From contig JAFAMV010000064.1 of the NCBI GenBank assembly GCA_019233055.1, positions 1-49,775 of the forward strand: DNA of 49,775 nt, written 5' to 3'. The notes below the pieces were generated by a model. The model had not been told where the DNA came from and made no database searches. It saw only the letters and a list, made by a program, of their open reading frames with translations. This stretch comes from Curvibacter sp. (GTDB taxonomy: Bacteria > Pseudomonadota > Gammaproteobacteria > Burkholderiales > Burkholderiaceae_C). Below, piece after piece: positions 33,838 through 44,516 of this stretch. The position numbers and the translations under genes were made by a program. Numbering within the stretch: the stretch's first letter is position 1; every line of letters begins with the position of its first letter.

Positions 33838-35331
33838 TCAGAAGTCGTCCGAGGAGCCCATGGCCAGGCTCTCGAAACGCGTCTGGGATTTGTGGAAATA
33901 CAGCTTCACCGTGCCCGTCGGGCCATTGCGCTGCTTGCCGATGATGACTTCGGCGAGGTTCTGGTCCTTGCTTTCCTTGTTGTAGTAGTCGTCACGGTAG
34001 ATGAACATGATGATGTCCGCATCCTGCTCGATGGCCCCCGATTCGCGCAGATCGCTCATCATCGGGCGCTTGTCGGTGCGCTGCTCCACACTCCGGTTCA
34101 GCTGGGACAGCGCAATCACCGGGCACTGCAGCTCCTTGGCCAGCATCTTCAGCCCCCGCGAGATCTCGCCCAGTTCGGTCGCCCGGTTGTCCGCGCTGGC
34201 CGCCGACCCCGAGCCGCTCATGAGCTGCAGGTAGTCGACCACGATCAAGCCCATCTTGCCGCACTGACGCGCCAATCGTCGCGAATTGGCCCGCAGTTCG
34301 CTGGGCGACAGTCCGGGCGTCTCATCGATGTGCAGCGAGACGGTACGCAGCCGCTCGATGGCCTCGGTCAGGCGCGGCCACTCCTCGTCGGTCAGCTTGC
34401 CGGTGCGCAGATTGCCCTGGTTGATGCGGCCGATCGAACCGACGATACGCACCGCCAGTTGGGCCGCGCCCATTTCCATCGAGAACACCGCCACCGGCAG
34501 CCCTTCGTTGAGCGCCACATGCTCGGCGATATTGATCGCAAAGGCCGTCTTGCCCATCGAGGGGCGGGCCGCCAGCACCACCAGATCGCCGGCCTGCAGG
34601 CCGGAGGTCATGCGGTCCAGATCGTAGAACCCGGTCGGGACGCCGGTGATGTCGTTGGTGTTGTCGGCCATCTCCTGGACCCGGTCCAGGAGATCCACCA
34701 CCAGGGAGTCCATCGACTGGAAGCCCTGCTTGTTGCGCGACCCCTCTTCTGAGATCTTGAAGATCTTCTGCTCGGCCTCATCGAGAATCTTGTCGACGGC
34801 ACGCCCTTGCGGGTTGAAGGCCACCGTCGCGATCTCATCGCTGGCCGTGACCAGCTTGCGCAGGATGGAACGCTCCCGCACGATCTCGGCATAGCGCCGG
34901 ATGTTGCTGGCGCTCGGGACATACTGGGCCAGCGAGTTGAGGTAGACCAGGCCGCCGACCTCTTCGGCCTTGCCCAGGTTCTGCAGGCTTTCATAGACCG
35001 TGATCACATCGGCCGGCTTGGCCGCGTTGATCAGCGATCCCAGCACACCGAAGACGATCCGGTGCTCATAGCGGTAGAAGTCGCCTTCGCTGACCACGTC
35101 GGCCACCCGGTCCCAGGCGCCGTTGTCGAGCAGCAGCCCCCCCAACACGCTGGACTCGGCCTCGATCGAATGCGGCGGCACCCGCAGCTTGGCCACCTCA
35201 CGGTCCACCGTGCGATCGATGGCGTGCTGAACAAGACCCGACGGCTCCGGCGGCAGCGGCATCCCGTCGAGTGCAGGATCGGGGAACACAGGCTCGAATT
35301 CAGACCCCACAGGCGGGAAAATGGCAGACAT
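33838..35331 (-). CDS. dnaB: Replicative DNA helicase DnaB
   Basis: A 497-residue hexameric helicase. The N-terminal domain starts KLRVPPHSIEAESSVLGGLL near 48 and is preceded by an unusual 45-residue Pro/acid-rich tail. The RecA-like ATPase domain has Walker A AARPSMGKTAFAINIA near 232, VFSMEMGAAQL near 259, Walker B LIVVDYLQLMSGSG near 339, and the motif IYRDDYYNKES near 433. In the window it follows rplI, but a strong terminator separates them and a candidate promoter lies upstream of dnaB. Confidence 0.97.
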   Translation of the reverse strand: MSAIFPPVGSEFEPVFPDPALDGMPLPPEPSGLVQHAIDRTVDREVAKLRVPPHSIEAESSVLGGLLLDNGAWDRVADVVSEGDFYRYEHRIVFGVLGSLINAAKPADVITVYESLQNLGKAEEVGGLVYLNSLAQYVPSASNIRRYAEIVRERSILRKLVTASDEIATVAFNPQGRAVDKILDEAEQKIFKISEEGSRNKQGFQSMDSLVVDLLDRVQEMADNTNDITGVPTGFYDLDRMTSGLQAGDLVVLAARPSMGKTAFAINIAEHVALNEGLPVAVFSMEMGAAQLAVRIVGSIGRINQGNLRTGKLTDEEWPRLTEAIERLRTVSLHIDETPGLSPSELRANSRRLARQCGKMGLIVVDYLQLMSGSGSAASADNRATELGEISRGLKMLAKELQCPVIALSQLNRSVEQRTDKRPMMSDLRESGAIEQDADIIMFIYRDDYYNKESKDQNLAEVIIGKQRNGPTGTVKLYFHKSQTRFESLAMGSSDDF

Positions 35332-35352
35332 GACGTTCCTTGAGAGCCTTCA

Positions 35353-35381
35353 ATCGTAAGCGCTTCACCGCCATCCGTCAG
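35353..35381 (-). promoter_or_regulatory. Candidate sigma-70 promoter for dnaB
   Basis: On the minus strand CTGACG (35381-35376), a 17-base spacer and TACGAT (35358-35353) match four of six bases of each consensus hexamer, 22 bases before the start codon. The spacing is ideal; AGGA precedes the ATG. Confidence 0.4.
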
Positions 35382-35459
35382 CCGACAGGCTGGGGATAAG
35401 CTGTGAATGCCGTGGGGAAATGGCTTGGGCAAGTGGGTGTTTGCAGAACAGACAAAAAG

Positions 35460-35483
35460 AAAAGCCGCCCGGAGGCGGCTTTT
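35460..35483 (-). terminator. Strong intrinsic terminator between rplI and dnaB
   Basis: AAAAGCCGCC-CGGA-GGCGGCTTTT forms a ten-base stem with an A run on one side and a U run on the other. In the minus direction it lies 18 bases past the rplI stop, so it should end the ribosomal operon transcript. Confidence 0.87.
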
Positions 35484-35501
35484 GTTCACAAACGCAGGGG
35501 A

Positions 35502-35954
35502 TCAGGCGGTTTCGCCGTACACCGAGACGTTCACTTCGACGACCACGTCGGTGTGCAGAGCGACGCTGACCGTGCTGTCGCCAACGACCTTCAGCGGGCC
35601 ATTGGGCAGACGGATCTGCGACTTCACGACCTGGTAGCCTTGCTTGACCAGCTCATCGGCGATGTCGTGGTTGGTGACGGAGCCGAACAGACGGCCGTCC
35701 ACGCCAGCCTTCTGGGTGACCTTGATGGTCGTGCCAGTCAGCTTCTCGCCTTGAGCCTGGGCTTCGGCCAGCTTGGCAGCGGCAGCCTTTTCCAGTTCGG
35801 CGCGCTTGGCTTCGAATTCAGCCTTGGCAGCTTCGGTGGCACGGCGGGCGCGGCCCGACGGGATCAGGAAGTTGCGGGCGTAGCCGTCCTTGACCTTGAC
35901 GATCTCGCCGAGGTTACCCAGGTTCACAACCTTTTCGAGCAGGATGATTTGCAT
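35502..35954 (-). CDS. rplI: 50S ribosomal protein bL9
   Basis: A 150-residue protein that binds 23S r[39 protein letters not shown] is the conserved N-terminal domain; a long helix follows ([20 protein letters not shown]), then the C-terminal domain ending [10 protein letters not shown]. It follows rpsR after 11 bases; the operon order is rpsF-priB-rpsR-rplI. AAGGAG lies close before the ATG. Confidence 0.97.
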   Translation of the reverse strand: MQIILLEKVVNLGNLGEIVKVKDGYARNFLIPSGRARRATEAAKAEFEAKRAELEKAAAAKLAEAQAQGEKLTGTTIKVTQKAGVDGRLFGSVTNHDIADELVKQGYQVVKSQIRLPNGPLKVVGDSTVSVALHTDVVVEVNVSVYGETA

Positions 35955-35965
35955 GGTTGTTCTCC

Positions 35966-36247
35966 TTAGATCTTGTGCTGGTCGCTGTACGGCACCAGAG
36001 CCAGGAAGCGGGCGCGCTTAATGGCGGTGTTCAGCTGACGCTGATAGATGGCGCGCGTGCCGGTCAGGCGTGCGGGGATGATCTTGCCGTTTTCGGCGAT
36101 GAAGTCACGCAGGGTGTCGACATCCTTGTAGTCGATTTCTTCGACACCGGCGACGGTGAAGCGGCAGAAACGCTTGCGCTTGAACAGCAGGGACTGGGTG
36201 TTGCGCTTCGGGCGCTTGTCTTTGTTGAACTTCTTGAACGTGGCCAT
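35966..36247 (-). CDS. rpsR: 30S ribosomal protein bS18
   Basis: A 93-residue protein. [21 protein letters not shown] is the usual start of the folded part, then [35 protein letters not shown] basic N-terminal extension ([16 protein letters not shown]) is longer than in enteric bacteria. AGGAGG lies ahead of the ATG at 36247. It follows priB after 16 bases. Confidence 0.97.
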   Translation of the reverse strand: MATFKKFNKDKRPKRNTQSLLFKRKRFCRFTVAGVEEIDYKDVDTLRDFIAENGKIIPARLTGTRAIYQRQLNTAIKRARFLALVPYSDQHKI

Positions 36248-36263
36248 GTGGGCCTCCTGAAAT

Positions 36264-36551
36264 TTAATCTTGCTGGAATTCCTGGATGTGGAAGACGACG
36301 GTCTTGACGTTGCGTGGCGTGGCCAGAAATCCGGTGAATCTCCAGACCGTGCCCAGCGCCTGCTTGGCAAGCCGCTCGGCATTGGCACCGATCGCAATGG
36401 CTCTGATGCCCACCTGCACCTTGCGCTGATGCCCGGCTTCTTCGACCTCGGACTCGGATTCGAGCCGCAGATCGATGGCTGGCAATCCCGCTGGGGTGAA
36501 TCGCATCGGCTTGGCCTCGGCGATCACGGCGGTCAGAACGACGTGGTTCAC
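36264..36551 (-). CDS. priB: Primosomal replication protein N (PriB)
   Basis: A 95-residue single-strand DNA-binding protein of the replication restart primosome. An OB fold is visible in [21 protein letters not shown], then [20 protein letters not shown] and [31 protein letters not shown]. It lies between rpsF and rpsR, its usual place in betaproteobacteria and enterics. Confidence 0.95.
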   Translation of the reverse strand: MNHVVLTAVIAEAKPMRFTPAGLPAIDLRLESESEVEEAGHQRKVQVGIRAIAIGANAERLAKQALGTVWRFTGFLATPRNVKTVVFHIQEFQQD

Positions 36552-36589
36552 ATCCCCCTTGAATCAGTCAGACGAACTGGACGCAGGCC

Positions 36590-36964
36590 TCAGTTGTTGG
36601 CTGCGGCGAATTCGGCTTGCTGGGCCTTGCGGGCCTCTTCACGCTCGGCGGTCTTCATCATCGAAGACGGGCCGGTGTCAGCCTTCTTCTTGACGACGGT
36701 CAGGTGGCGCAGCACGGCGTCGTTGAACTTGAACGCATGTTCCAGTTCAGCCATCACAGCCTGGTCGGCTTCGATGTTCACGCACAGGTAGTGGGCCTTG
36801 GCCAGCTTGTTGATCAGGTACGCCAGTTGACGGCGGCCCCAGTCTTCCACACGGTGGATCTTGCCGCCGCCGGCGGTGATCATGCCCTTGTAGCGCTCCA
36901 GCATGGCCGGAACCTGTTCGCTCTGATCCGGGTGAATCAGCAAAACGATTTCATAATGACGCAT
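36590..36964 (-). CDS. rpsF: 30S ribosomal protein bS6
   Basis: A 124-residue protein. [19 protein letters not shown] starts the fold, then [30 protein letters not shown] and [22 protein letters not shown] 20-residue charged tail ends [14 protein letters not shown] precedes the ATG at 36964. First gene of rpsF-priB-rpsR-rplI, read from a strong promoter about 70 bases upstream. Confidence 0.97.
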   Translation of the reverse strand: MRHYEIVLLIHPDQSEQVPAMLERYKGMITAGGGKIHRVEDWGRRQLAYLINKLAKAHYLCVNIEADQAVMAELEHAFKFNDAVLRHLTVVKKKADTGPSSMMKTAEREEARKAQQAEFAAANN

Positions 36965-37029
36965 TGAGTACTCCTTTTGGGTGAAGCCGTCCGCTGCGCC
37001 TGTAGCAGTACGGCAAGGCAAAGCCAGAG

Positions 37030-37059
37030 ATTATAGCAGCGCCTTTATTTCCAAGACAA
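37030..37059 (-). promoter_or_regulatory. Strong sigma-70 promoter for the rpsF operon
   Basis: On the minus strand TTGTCT (37059-37054), an 18-base spacer and a perfect TATAAT (37035-37030) lie 65-95 bases before rpsF, in an otherwise GC-rich gap. It is placed back to back with the grpE heat-shock promoter. Confidence 0.75.
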
Positions 37060-37107
37060 GCGTTTCCCCCTTTCCGGACACGGTCGGTTCCGGTGGACAA
37101 TCCACGC

Positions 37108-37135
37108 CTTGAAAGTTGCAGGCGCGGCCCCATCT
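37108..37135 (+). promoter_or_regulatory. Consensus RpoH (sigma-32) promoter of grpE
   Basis: CTTGAAA at 37108-37114, a 13-base spacer, and CCCCATCT at 37128-37135 match the sigma-32 consensus throughout. It lies 42 bases before the grpE start, so the chaperone operon is surely heat-shock induced here. Confidence 0.9.
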
Positions 37136-37176
37136 CGGCGCCATCCCTGTCCAGATCACTTATCGAAGCAAGCCGA

Positions 37177-37737
37177 ATGTCTGATTCCAACGAAAACCAG
37201 AACCAGGCCATCCCCGATGGCCCGATGCGCCCCGAAGAGCTGGAAGCCGCCCAGGCCGCCAACGAGGCAGACGCCCTGGCCCAGGCCCAGGCCGAGCTGG
37301 CCACCCTGAAGGCCAAGAGCGCCGAACTGGCCGACCAGTTCCTGCGCGCCAAGGCCGACGTCGAAAATGCACGACGCCGCGCCGAGGACGAGATCGCCAA
37401 GGCCCGCAAGTTCGGCATCGAGAGCTTTGCCGAGAGCCTGCTGCCCGTGTGCGACAGCCTGGAGGCCGGACTGGCCATCAAGGACGCGAGCACCGAGCAG
37501 ATCCGCGAAGGCGCCCAGGCCACCCTGCGCCAATTGAATGCCGCCCTGGAGCGCAACAAGGTGATCGCCATCAACCCGGCGGCCGGCACCCGTTTCGACC
37601 CCCATCAACACCAGGCCATCAGCATGGTGCCCGCCGAGCAGGAAGCCAACACCGTGGTGACCGTGCTGCAAAAGGGCTATCTGATCGCCGAGCGCGTGCT
37701 GCGCCCCGCCCTGGTCACCGTGGCAGCCCCCAAATAA
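37177..37737 (+). CDS. grpE: Nucleotide exchange factor GrpE
   Basis: A 186-residue protein that speeds ADP release from DnaK. A long N-terminal coiled coil runs through [20 protein letters not shown] to about residue 75, then [20 protein letters not shown] and [21 protein letters not shown]; the C-terminal beta-wing has [16 protein letters not shown] and [25 protein letters not shown]. The ATG at 37177 follows the heat-shock promoter by 42 bases. First gene of grpE-dnaK-dnaJ. Confidence 0.96.
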   Translation: MSDSNENQNQAIPDGPMRPEELEAAQAANEADALAQAQAELATLKAKSAELADQFLRAKADVENARRRAEDEIAKARKFGIESFAESLLPVCDSLEAGLAIKDASTEQIREGAQATLRQLNAALERNKVIAINPAAGTRFDPHQHQAISMVPAEQEANTVVTVLQKGYLIAERVLRPALVTVAAPK

Positions 37738-37761
37738 GTTCTGGAACAGCTTCGACCCGGC

Positions 37762-39820
<2,059 letters not shown>

Positions 39821-39839
39821 CGCCCCGGCCCCCGGCCGG

Positions 39840-39880
39840 CCGCGCAGGTGCCCGCTGGGGCACTGCGCGGCTTTTGTGTT
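39840..39880 (+). terminator. Hairpin terminator between dnaK and dnaJ
   Basis: CCGCGCAG, one bulged G and TGCCC pair with GGGCA and CTGCGCGG over a four-base loop (39840-39870), followed by CTTTTGTGTT. It should end part of the transcripts and so make DnaK more abundant than DnaJ. Confidence 0.75.
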
Positions 39881-39900
39881 GAAACCGCCTCGGAAAACCC

Positions 39901-41037
39901 ATGGCTAAACGAGACTTTTACGAAGTTCTGGGCGTCGCCAAAAACGCCTCGGACGAAGACATCAAGAAGGCTTATCGCAAACTCGCGATGAAGCATCACC
40001 CCGACCGCAACCAGGGGGATGCGGCCAAGGCTGCCGAAGAGAAATTCAAGGAAGCCAAGGAAGCCTATGAAATGCTCAGCGACCCGCAAAAGCGGGCCGC
40101 CTACGACCAGCACGGCCACGCAGGCGTCGACCCGAACATGCGGGGACCCGGCGCCGGCGGTGAAGGCTTTGGTGGCTTCGCAGAAGCGTTCGGCGACATC
40201 TTCGGCGACATGTTCGGCCAGCAACGCGGCGGACGGGCCGGCGGCCGCCAGGTCTACCGGGGCGGCGACCTCAGCTACGCCATGGAGATCACCCTGGAGG
40301 AAGCGGCACGTGGCAAGGATGCCCAGATCCGCATCCCGAGCTGGGAATCCTGCGACACCTGCCACGGCTCCGGCGCCAAACCCGGCACCAGCGCCAAAAC
40401 CTGCCCGACCTGCAACGGACAGGGCAGCGTACAGATGCGCCAGGGCTTCTTCAGCGTGCAGCAGACCTGCCCGCAGTGCCGCGGCAGCGGCAAGATCATT
40501 CCCGAGCCGTGCACCACCTGCCACGGCCAGGGCAAGCTCAAGAAGCAGAAGACGCTCGAAGTGAAGATCCCGGCCGGCATCGACGACGGCATGCGCATCC
40601 GCAGCGTCGGCAACGGTGAACCCGGAACCAACGGCGGCCCCCCCGGCGACCTGTACATCGAAATCCGCCTGAAGAAGCACGACATCTTCGAGCGCGACGG
40701 CGACGACCTGCATTGCTCGGTGCCGGTGAGCTTCATCACCGCCGCCCTCGGCGGCGAGATCGAAGTCCCCACCCTGCAGGGCAAGGCAGCCATCGACATC
40801 CCCGAAGGCACCCAGGCCGGCAAACAGTTCCGCCTGCGCGGCAAGGGCATCAAGGGTGTGCGCGCCAGCTATCCCGGCGATCTCTACTGCCACATCGCGG
40901 TGGAAACCCCGGTCAAGCTCACCGAGTACCAACGCAAGCTGCTGCGCGAACTCGAAGAGTCACTCAAGAAGGGGGGCGGCAAGCACTCCCCCAGCGGCGA
41001 CAGCTGGACCGACCGACTGAAAAACTTCTTCAGTTGA
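39901..41037 (+). CDS. dnaJ: Chaperone DnaJ (type I Hsp40)
   Basis: A 378-residue co-chaperone that delivers substrates to DnaK and triggers its ATPase. The J domain has HPD at residues 33-35 ([18 protein letters not shown]); a Gly/Phe-rich linker follows ([20 protein letters not shown]); the zinc domain has four CXXCXGXG motifs, [24 protein letters not shown] and CTTCHGQG, from about residue 151; the C-terminal domain ends in [11 protein letters not shown]. All key residues are intact, unlike dnaK upstream. A strong terminator follows. Confidence 0.97.
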   Translation: MAKRDFYEVLGVAKNASDEDIKKAYRKLAMKHHPDRNQGDAAKAAEEKFKEAKEAYEMLSDPQKRAAYDQHGHAGVDPNMRGPGAGGEGFGGFAEAFGDIFGDMFGQQRGGRAGGRQVYRGGDLSYAMEITLEEAARGKDAQIRIPSWESCDTCHGSGAKPGTSAKTCPTCNGQGSVQMRQGFFSVQQTCPQCRGSGKIIPEPCTTCHGQGKLKKQKTLEVKIPAGIDDGMRIRSVGNGEPGTNGGPPGDLYIEIRLKKHDIFERDGDDLHCSVPVSFITAALGGEIEVPTLQGKAAIDIPEGTQAGKQFRLRGKGIKGVRASYPGDLYCHIAVETPVKLTEYQRKLLRELEESLKKGGGKHSPSGDSWTDRLKNFFS

Positions 41038-41045
41038 CACCCCCA

Positions 41046-41071
41046 AGCCCGCAAAGTCTGCGGGCTTTTTT
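41046..41071 (+). terminator. Strong intrinsic terminator after dnaJ
   Basis: AGCCCGCA pairs with TGCGGGCT over a five-base loop and is followed directly by six T residues. It ends the grpE-dnaK-dnaJ operon eight bases after the dnaJ stop codon. Confidence 0.93.
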
Positions 41072-41072
41072 G

Positions 41073-41261
41073 ATGCACCCTCCAGATCCGATCGACCCAG
41101 GCCTGCCCATCCACATCCCCAAGGGCAAGCCAACACCTTTCGACACACCGATCGAGACACCCTCCGGCGCCCACCCATGGTTCGACAGAGAAAGGGGCAT
41201 CAAAGATTTTCTGCACCGAACAGGCCAGGATTGCCAAGATCACACCAAAGGCTGGTTATAA
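41073..41261 (+). CDS. Possible 62-residue protein in the dnaJ/tRNA gap, doubtful
   Basis: The ATG at 41073 directly after the dnaJ terminator opens a 62-codon frame (MHPPDPIDPGLPIHIPKGKP and on, with HPWFDRERGIKDFLHRTGQD near the end). Its stop codon lies inside the TATAAT of the tRNA promoter. There is no ribosome-binding site and third positions are less GC-rich than in real genes here. A short charged, proline-rich peptide of unknown role, or chance. The remaining 323-base gap holds only the terminator, the tRNA promoter and a tRNA leader. Confidence 0.25.
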   Translation: MHPPDPIDPGLPIHIPKGKPTPFDTPIETPSGAHPWFDRERGIKDFLHRTGQDCQDHTKGWL

Positions 41262-41262
41262 T
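41231..41262 (+). promoter_or_regulatory. Promoter of the tRNA-Pro gene
   Basis: A perfect TATAAT at 41257-41262 lies about 100 bases before the tRNA. TTGCCA at 41231-41236 is a fair -35 hexamer but the 20-base spacer is long, so the -35 assignment is uncertain. Confidence 0.5.
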
Positions 41263-41360
41263 CTGTGGCTCGACTGCTTCAGGCCTCCCCAAGAGTCTGC
41301 AACGCAAGCGGTTGAGTTCAGGCGCGCATCCTGCCGCTCCTGAAGCCATGTTTGAACAGT

Positions 41361-41437
41361 CGGGGTGTAGCTTAGCCTGGTAGAGCGCTACGTTCGGGAC
41401 GTAGAGGCCGGAGGTTCGAATCCTCTCACCCCGACCA
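41361..41437 (+). tRNA. tRNA-Pro with anticodon CGG
   Basis: A 77-base gene with a full cloverleaf: acceptor CGGGGTG pairs with CACCCCG, the D arm contains AGCCTGGTAGAG, the anticodon stem CTACG/CGTAG encloses the loop TTCGGGA with anticodon CGG, the T arm GGAGG-TTCGAAT-CCTCT is normal, and A plus the encoded CCA end the gene. It reads proline CCG codons, frequent in this genome. Confidence 0.97.
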
Positions 41438-41448
41438 GATTCAACATA

Positions 41449-41467
41449 TCACTGCAACAAGCAGTGA
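41449..41467 (+). terminator. Hairpin after the tRNA gene
   Basis: TCACTGC-AACAA-GCAGTGA is a perfect seven-base stem 12 bases after the tRNA. No U run follows at once, so it may be a processing or weak termination signal before pilB. Confidence 0.3.
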
Positions 41468-41555
41468 CAAGATTCACAGGCAGAACGTTTACAGCCTGTA
41501 ACGCCTCAGCGATGATAGGATGCTTTTTTCATTCTGATCATTTTCCAAACGCTTC

Positions 41556-43283
41556 ATGGCCGCTGTAGAACCAGCCAATAAAACCTCCACAGTGGCCCTG
41601 CCCGGCCTGGGACGCGCCTTGATCGCCGCCGGAAAGCTGGCCCAGAAGGCGGCGGAGGACATCTACCAGAAGGCCCAAAGCCACCGTGCCAGCTTCATTG
41701 CCGAGTTGATGGCCTCCGGCGAGGTCTCGGCCACCGATCTGGCGCACACCATGTCCACGGCTTTTGCGGCGCCGCTGCTGGACCTCGATGCGATCGATCC
41801 CCAACGGCTGCCCAAGGAACTGCTGGACCCCAAGATCTGCCAGGCCTACCGCGTTCTGGTGCTGAGCAAGCGGGGAAATCGGCTCATCGTGGCGACGGCC
41901 GATCCGTCCGACCAGGAGGTGGACGAGAAGATCAAATTCTCCACTCAGTTGGGGGTGGACTGGATCATCGTCGAATACGACAAGCTCACCCGGATGGTCG
42001 AGGCCAGCACGGCCACCGCCGCCGAGGCGATGGACAGCATCATCGGAGGCGACTTCCAGTTCGAGGAGGATGCGGTCCTCACCGAGGCGGTGGCAGAGAC
42101 CGCCGTCGCGGAAGTCGAAGACGCCCCCATCGTCAAATTCCTGCACAAGATGCTGCTCGACGCCTTCAACATGAGGGCCTCCGATCTGCACTTCGAGCCC
42201 TACGAGCATCATTACCGCGTGCGCTTCCGCATCGATGGCGAACTGCGCGAGATTGCGTCGCCGCCGATCGCCATCAAGGACAAGCTGGCATCACGCATCA
42301 AGGTGATCTCGCGCATGGACATCTCCGAAAAGCGCGTGCCGCAGGACGGGCGCATGAAGCTCAAGATCGGGCCGGACCGGGTCATCGATTTCCGCGTCAG
42401 CACCCTGCCCACGCTGTTCGGCGAAAAGATCGTGATCCGAATTCTCGACCCCAGCAGTGCCAAGCTCGGCATCGAGGCGCTGGGCTACGAGCCCGAAGAG
42501 AAGGCCCGTCTGCTGCACGCCATCAGCCGGTCCTACGGCATGATCCTCGTGACCGGTCCTACGGGCTCGGGCAAGACCGTGTCGCTGTACACCTGCCTGA
42601 ACCTGCTCAACAAGCCGGGCGTCAACATCGCCACCGCCGAGGACCCCTCCGAAATCAACCTGCCGGGCGTCAATCAGGTCAATGTCAACGAAAAGGCCGG
42701 GCTCACCTTCGCCGCGGCCCTGAAGTCCTTTCTGCGACAGGATCCGGACATCATCATGGTCGGCGAAATCCGCGACCTGGAAACGGCCGACATCTCGATC
42801 AAGGCCGCCCAGACCGGCCACTTGGTGTTGTCCACGCTGCACACGAACGATGCGCCCACCACGCTGACCCGCATGCGCAACATGGGCATCGCGCCGTTCA
42901 ACATCGCCTCGAGCGTGATCCTGATCACCGCCCAACGCCTGGCCCGGCGACTGTGTGGCAATTGCAAGGTGCCCACCGACATCCCGCGCGAGACGCTCCT
43001 GGAATCCGGCTTCGCCGAGTCCGATCTGGACGGCAGTTGGACCCCCTACCGCCCCGTGGGCTGCTCGAGCTGCAACAACGGCTACAAGGGCCGTGTCGGC
43101 ATCTACCAGGTGATGCCGATCTCCGAAGAGATCCAGCGCATCATCCTGCGCGATGGCAGCGCCCTCGAAATCGCCGAGCAGTCCCGCCGCGAAGGGGTGC
43201 GCAGCCTCCGGGAATCGGGGCTCTACAAGGTGAAGCTCGGCCTGACCTCGCTGGAAGAGGTTCTGGCCATCACCAACGAATAA
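41556..43283 (+). CDS. pilB: Type IV pilus assembly ATPase PilB
   Basis: A 575-residue secretion ATPase that powers pilus extension. Its N-terminal MshEN-like domain starts GRALIAAGKLAQKAAEDIY near residue 18; the ATPase core has Walker A TGPTGSGKTVSLYTCL near 333, TAEDPSEINLPGVNQV near 360, LRQDPDIIMVGEIRDLETADI near 391 and the His box near 421; a zinc site CGNC (about 466) and CSSCNNGYKGRVG (about 503) follows. It heads pilB-pilC-pilD. The pilin gene and pilT are not in the window. Confidence 0.96.
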   Translation: MAAVEPANKTSTVALPGLGRALIAAGKLAQKAAEDIYQKAQSHRASFIAELMASGEVSATDLAHTMSTAFAAPLLDLDAIDPQRLPKELLDPKICQAYRVLVLSKRGNRLIVATADPSDQEVDEKIKFSTQLGVDWIIVEYDKLTRMVEASTATAAEAMDSIIGGDFQFEEDAVLTEAVAETAVAEVEDAPIVKFLHKMLLDAFNMRASDLHFEPYEHHYRVRFRIDGELREIASPPIAIKDKLASRIKVISRMDISEKRVPQDGRMKLKIGPDRVIDFRVSTLPTLFGEKIVIRILDPSSAKLGIEALGYEPEEKARLLHAISRSYGMILVTGPTGSGKTVSLYTCLNLLNKPGVNIATAEDPSEINLPGVNQVNVNEKAGLTFAAALKSFLRQDPDIIMVGEIRDLETADISIKAAQTGHLVLSTLHTNDAPTTLTRMRNMGIAPFNIASSVILITAQRLARRLCGNCKVPTDIPRETLLESGFAESDLDGSWTPYRPVGCSSCNNGYKGRVGIYQVMPISEEIQRIILRDGSALEIAEQSRREGVRSLRESGLYKVKLGLTSLEEVLAITNE

Positions 43284-43301
43284 CCCTGACTTCACCACAA
43301 C

Positions 43302-44516
43302 ATGGCGACAGCAAAGAAAGACATCAAAGAATTTGTCTTCGAATGGGAGGGCAAGGACCGCAATGGCAAGCCGGTGCGTGGTGAAACCCGGGCCTCGGGT
43401 GAAAACCAGGTCCAGGCTTCGCTGCGGCGCCAAGGGGTGTTCCCGACCAAGATCAAGAAGCGCAAGATGCGCGCGGGCAAGAAGATCAAGCCCAAGGACA
43501 TCGCACTCTTCACCCGTCAGCTGGCCACCATGATGAAGGCCGGCGTGCCCTTGCTGCAGACCTTCGACATCGTCGGCCGGGGCAATGCCAACCCCAGCGT
43601 CACCAAGCTGCTCAATGACGTCCGCTCGGACGTGGAAACCGGAACCTCGCTGAGCGCCGCCTTCCGCCGCTACCCGATGTATTTCGACGATCTCTATTGC
43701 AATCTGGTCGAAGCCGGCGAGGCCGCCGGTATCCTGGATTCCCTGCTGGACCGGCTGGCGGTCTACATGGAGAAGACCGAGGCCATCAAGTCCAAGATCA
43801 AGTCTGCCCTGATGTACCCGATCTCGGTGATCATCGTGGCCTTCGTCGTGGTGGTGGTGATCATGATCTTCGTGATCCCGGCCTTCAAACAGGTCTTCAG
43901 CTCCTTCGGGGCCGACCTGCCTGCGCCCACCCTGTTCGTTATCGCGATGAGCGAGTTCTTCGTCCGGTGGTGGTGGCTGGTCTTCGGCGGCCTGGGTGGT
44001 GGTTTCTATTTCTTCATGCAGGCCTGGAAGCGCGATCCCAAGGTCCAGGCCTTCATGGACCGGGCCCTGCTCAAGATGCCGATCTTCGGCGCCTTGATCA
44101 ACAAGTCCTGCATCGCCCGCTGGACTCGCACGCTGTCGACCATGTTTGCGGCGGGTGTGCCACTGGTCGAGGCCCTGGATTCGGTCGGTGGCGCCTCGGG
44201 CAACACGGTCTATGCCAACGCCACCGAGAAGATCCAGCAGGAGGTCTCCACCGGCACCAGCCTGACGGTGGCCATGACCAATGCCAATGTGTTCCCGTCC
44301 ATGGTGCTGCAGATGTGCGCCATCGGCGAAGAATCCGGCTCCATCGACCACATGCTGGGCAAGGCCGCCGACTTCTATGAAGAGGAGGTCGACGACATGG
44401 TGGCCGGCCTCTCCAGCCTCATGGAGCCCATCATCATCGTCGTGCTGGGTACCATCATCGGCGGCATCGTCGTCTCCATGTACCTTCCGATCTTCAAACT
44501 GGGGCAGGTCGTCTGA
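43302..44516 (+). CDS. pilC: Type IV pilus inner-membrane platform protein PilC
   Basis: A 404-residue protein with two GspF-type domains and three membrane segments, about residues 170-190, 215-235 and 375-395. LFTRQLATMMKAGVPLLQTFD near 69 and the parallel second copy WTRTLSTMFAAGVPLVEALD near 274 mark the two domains. YNLVEAGEAAGILDSLLDRLA-like and AIGEESGSIDHMLGKAADFYEEEVD are the conserved motifs. It follows pilB by 18 bases and its stop overlaps the pilD start by one base. Confidence 0.96.
   Translation: MATAKKDIKEFVFEWEGKDRNGKPVRGETRASGENQVQASLRRQGVFPTKIKKRKMRAGKKIKPKDIALFTRQLATMMKAGVPLLQTFDIVGRGNANPSVTKLLNDVRSDVETGTSLSAAFRRYPMYFDDLYCNLVEAGEAAGILDSLLDRLAVYMEKTEAIKSKIKSALMYPISVIIVAFVVVVVIMIFVIPAFKQVFSSFGADLPAPTLFVIAMSEFFVRWWWLVFGGLGGGFYFFMQAWKRDPKVQAFMDRALLKMPIFGALINKSCIARWTRTLSTMFAAGVPLVEALDSVGGASGNTVYANATEKIQQEVSTGTSLTVAMTNANVFPSMVLQMCAIGEESGSIDHMLGKAADFYEEEVDDMVAGLSSLMEPIIIVVLGTIIGGIVVSMYLPIFKLGQVV

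Noticed and set aside
35391..35399. TTATCCCCA (minus strand) upstream of dnaB as a DnaA box
   Set aside because: It deviates from the consensus in the conserved ACA end and stands alone.
39877..39903. GTTGAAA before dnaJ as an RpoH promoter
   Set aside because: The matching -10 position would overlap the dnaJ start codon; nothing resembles CCCCAT there except by chance.
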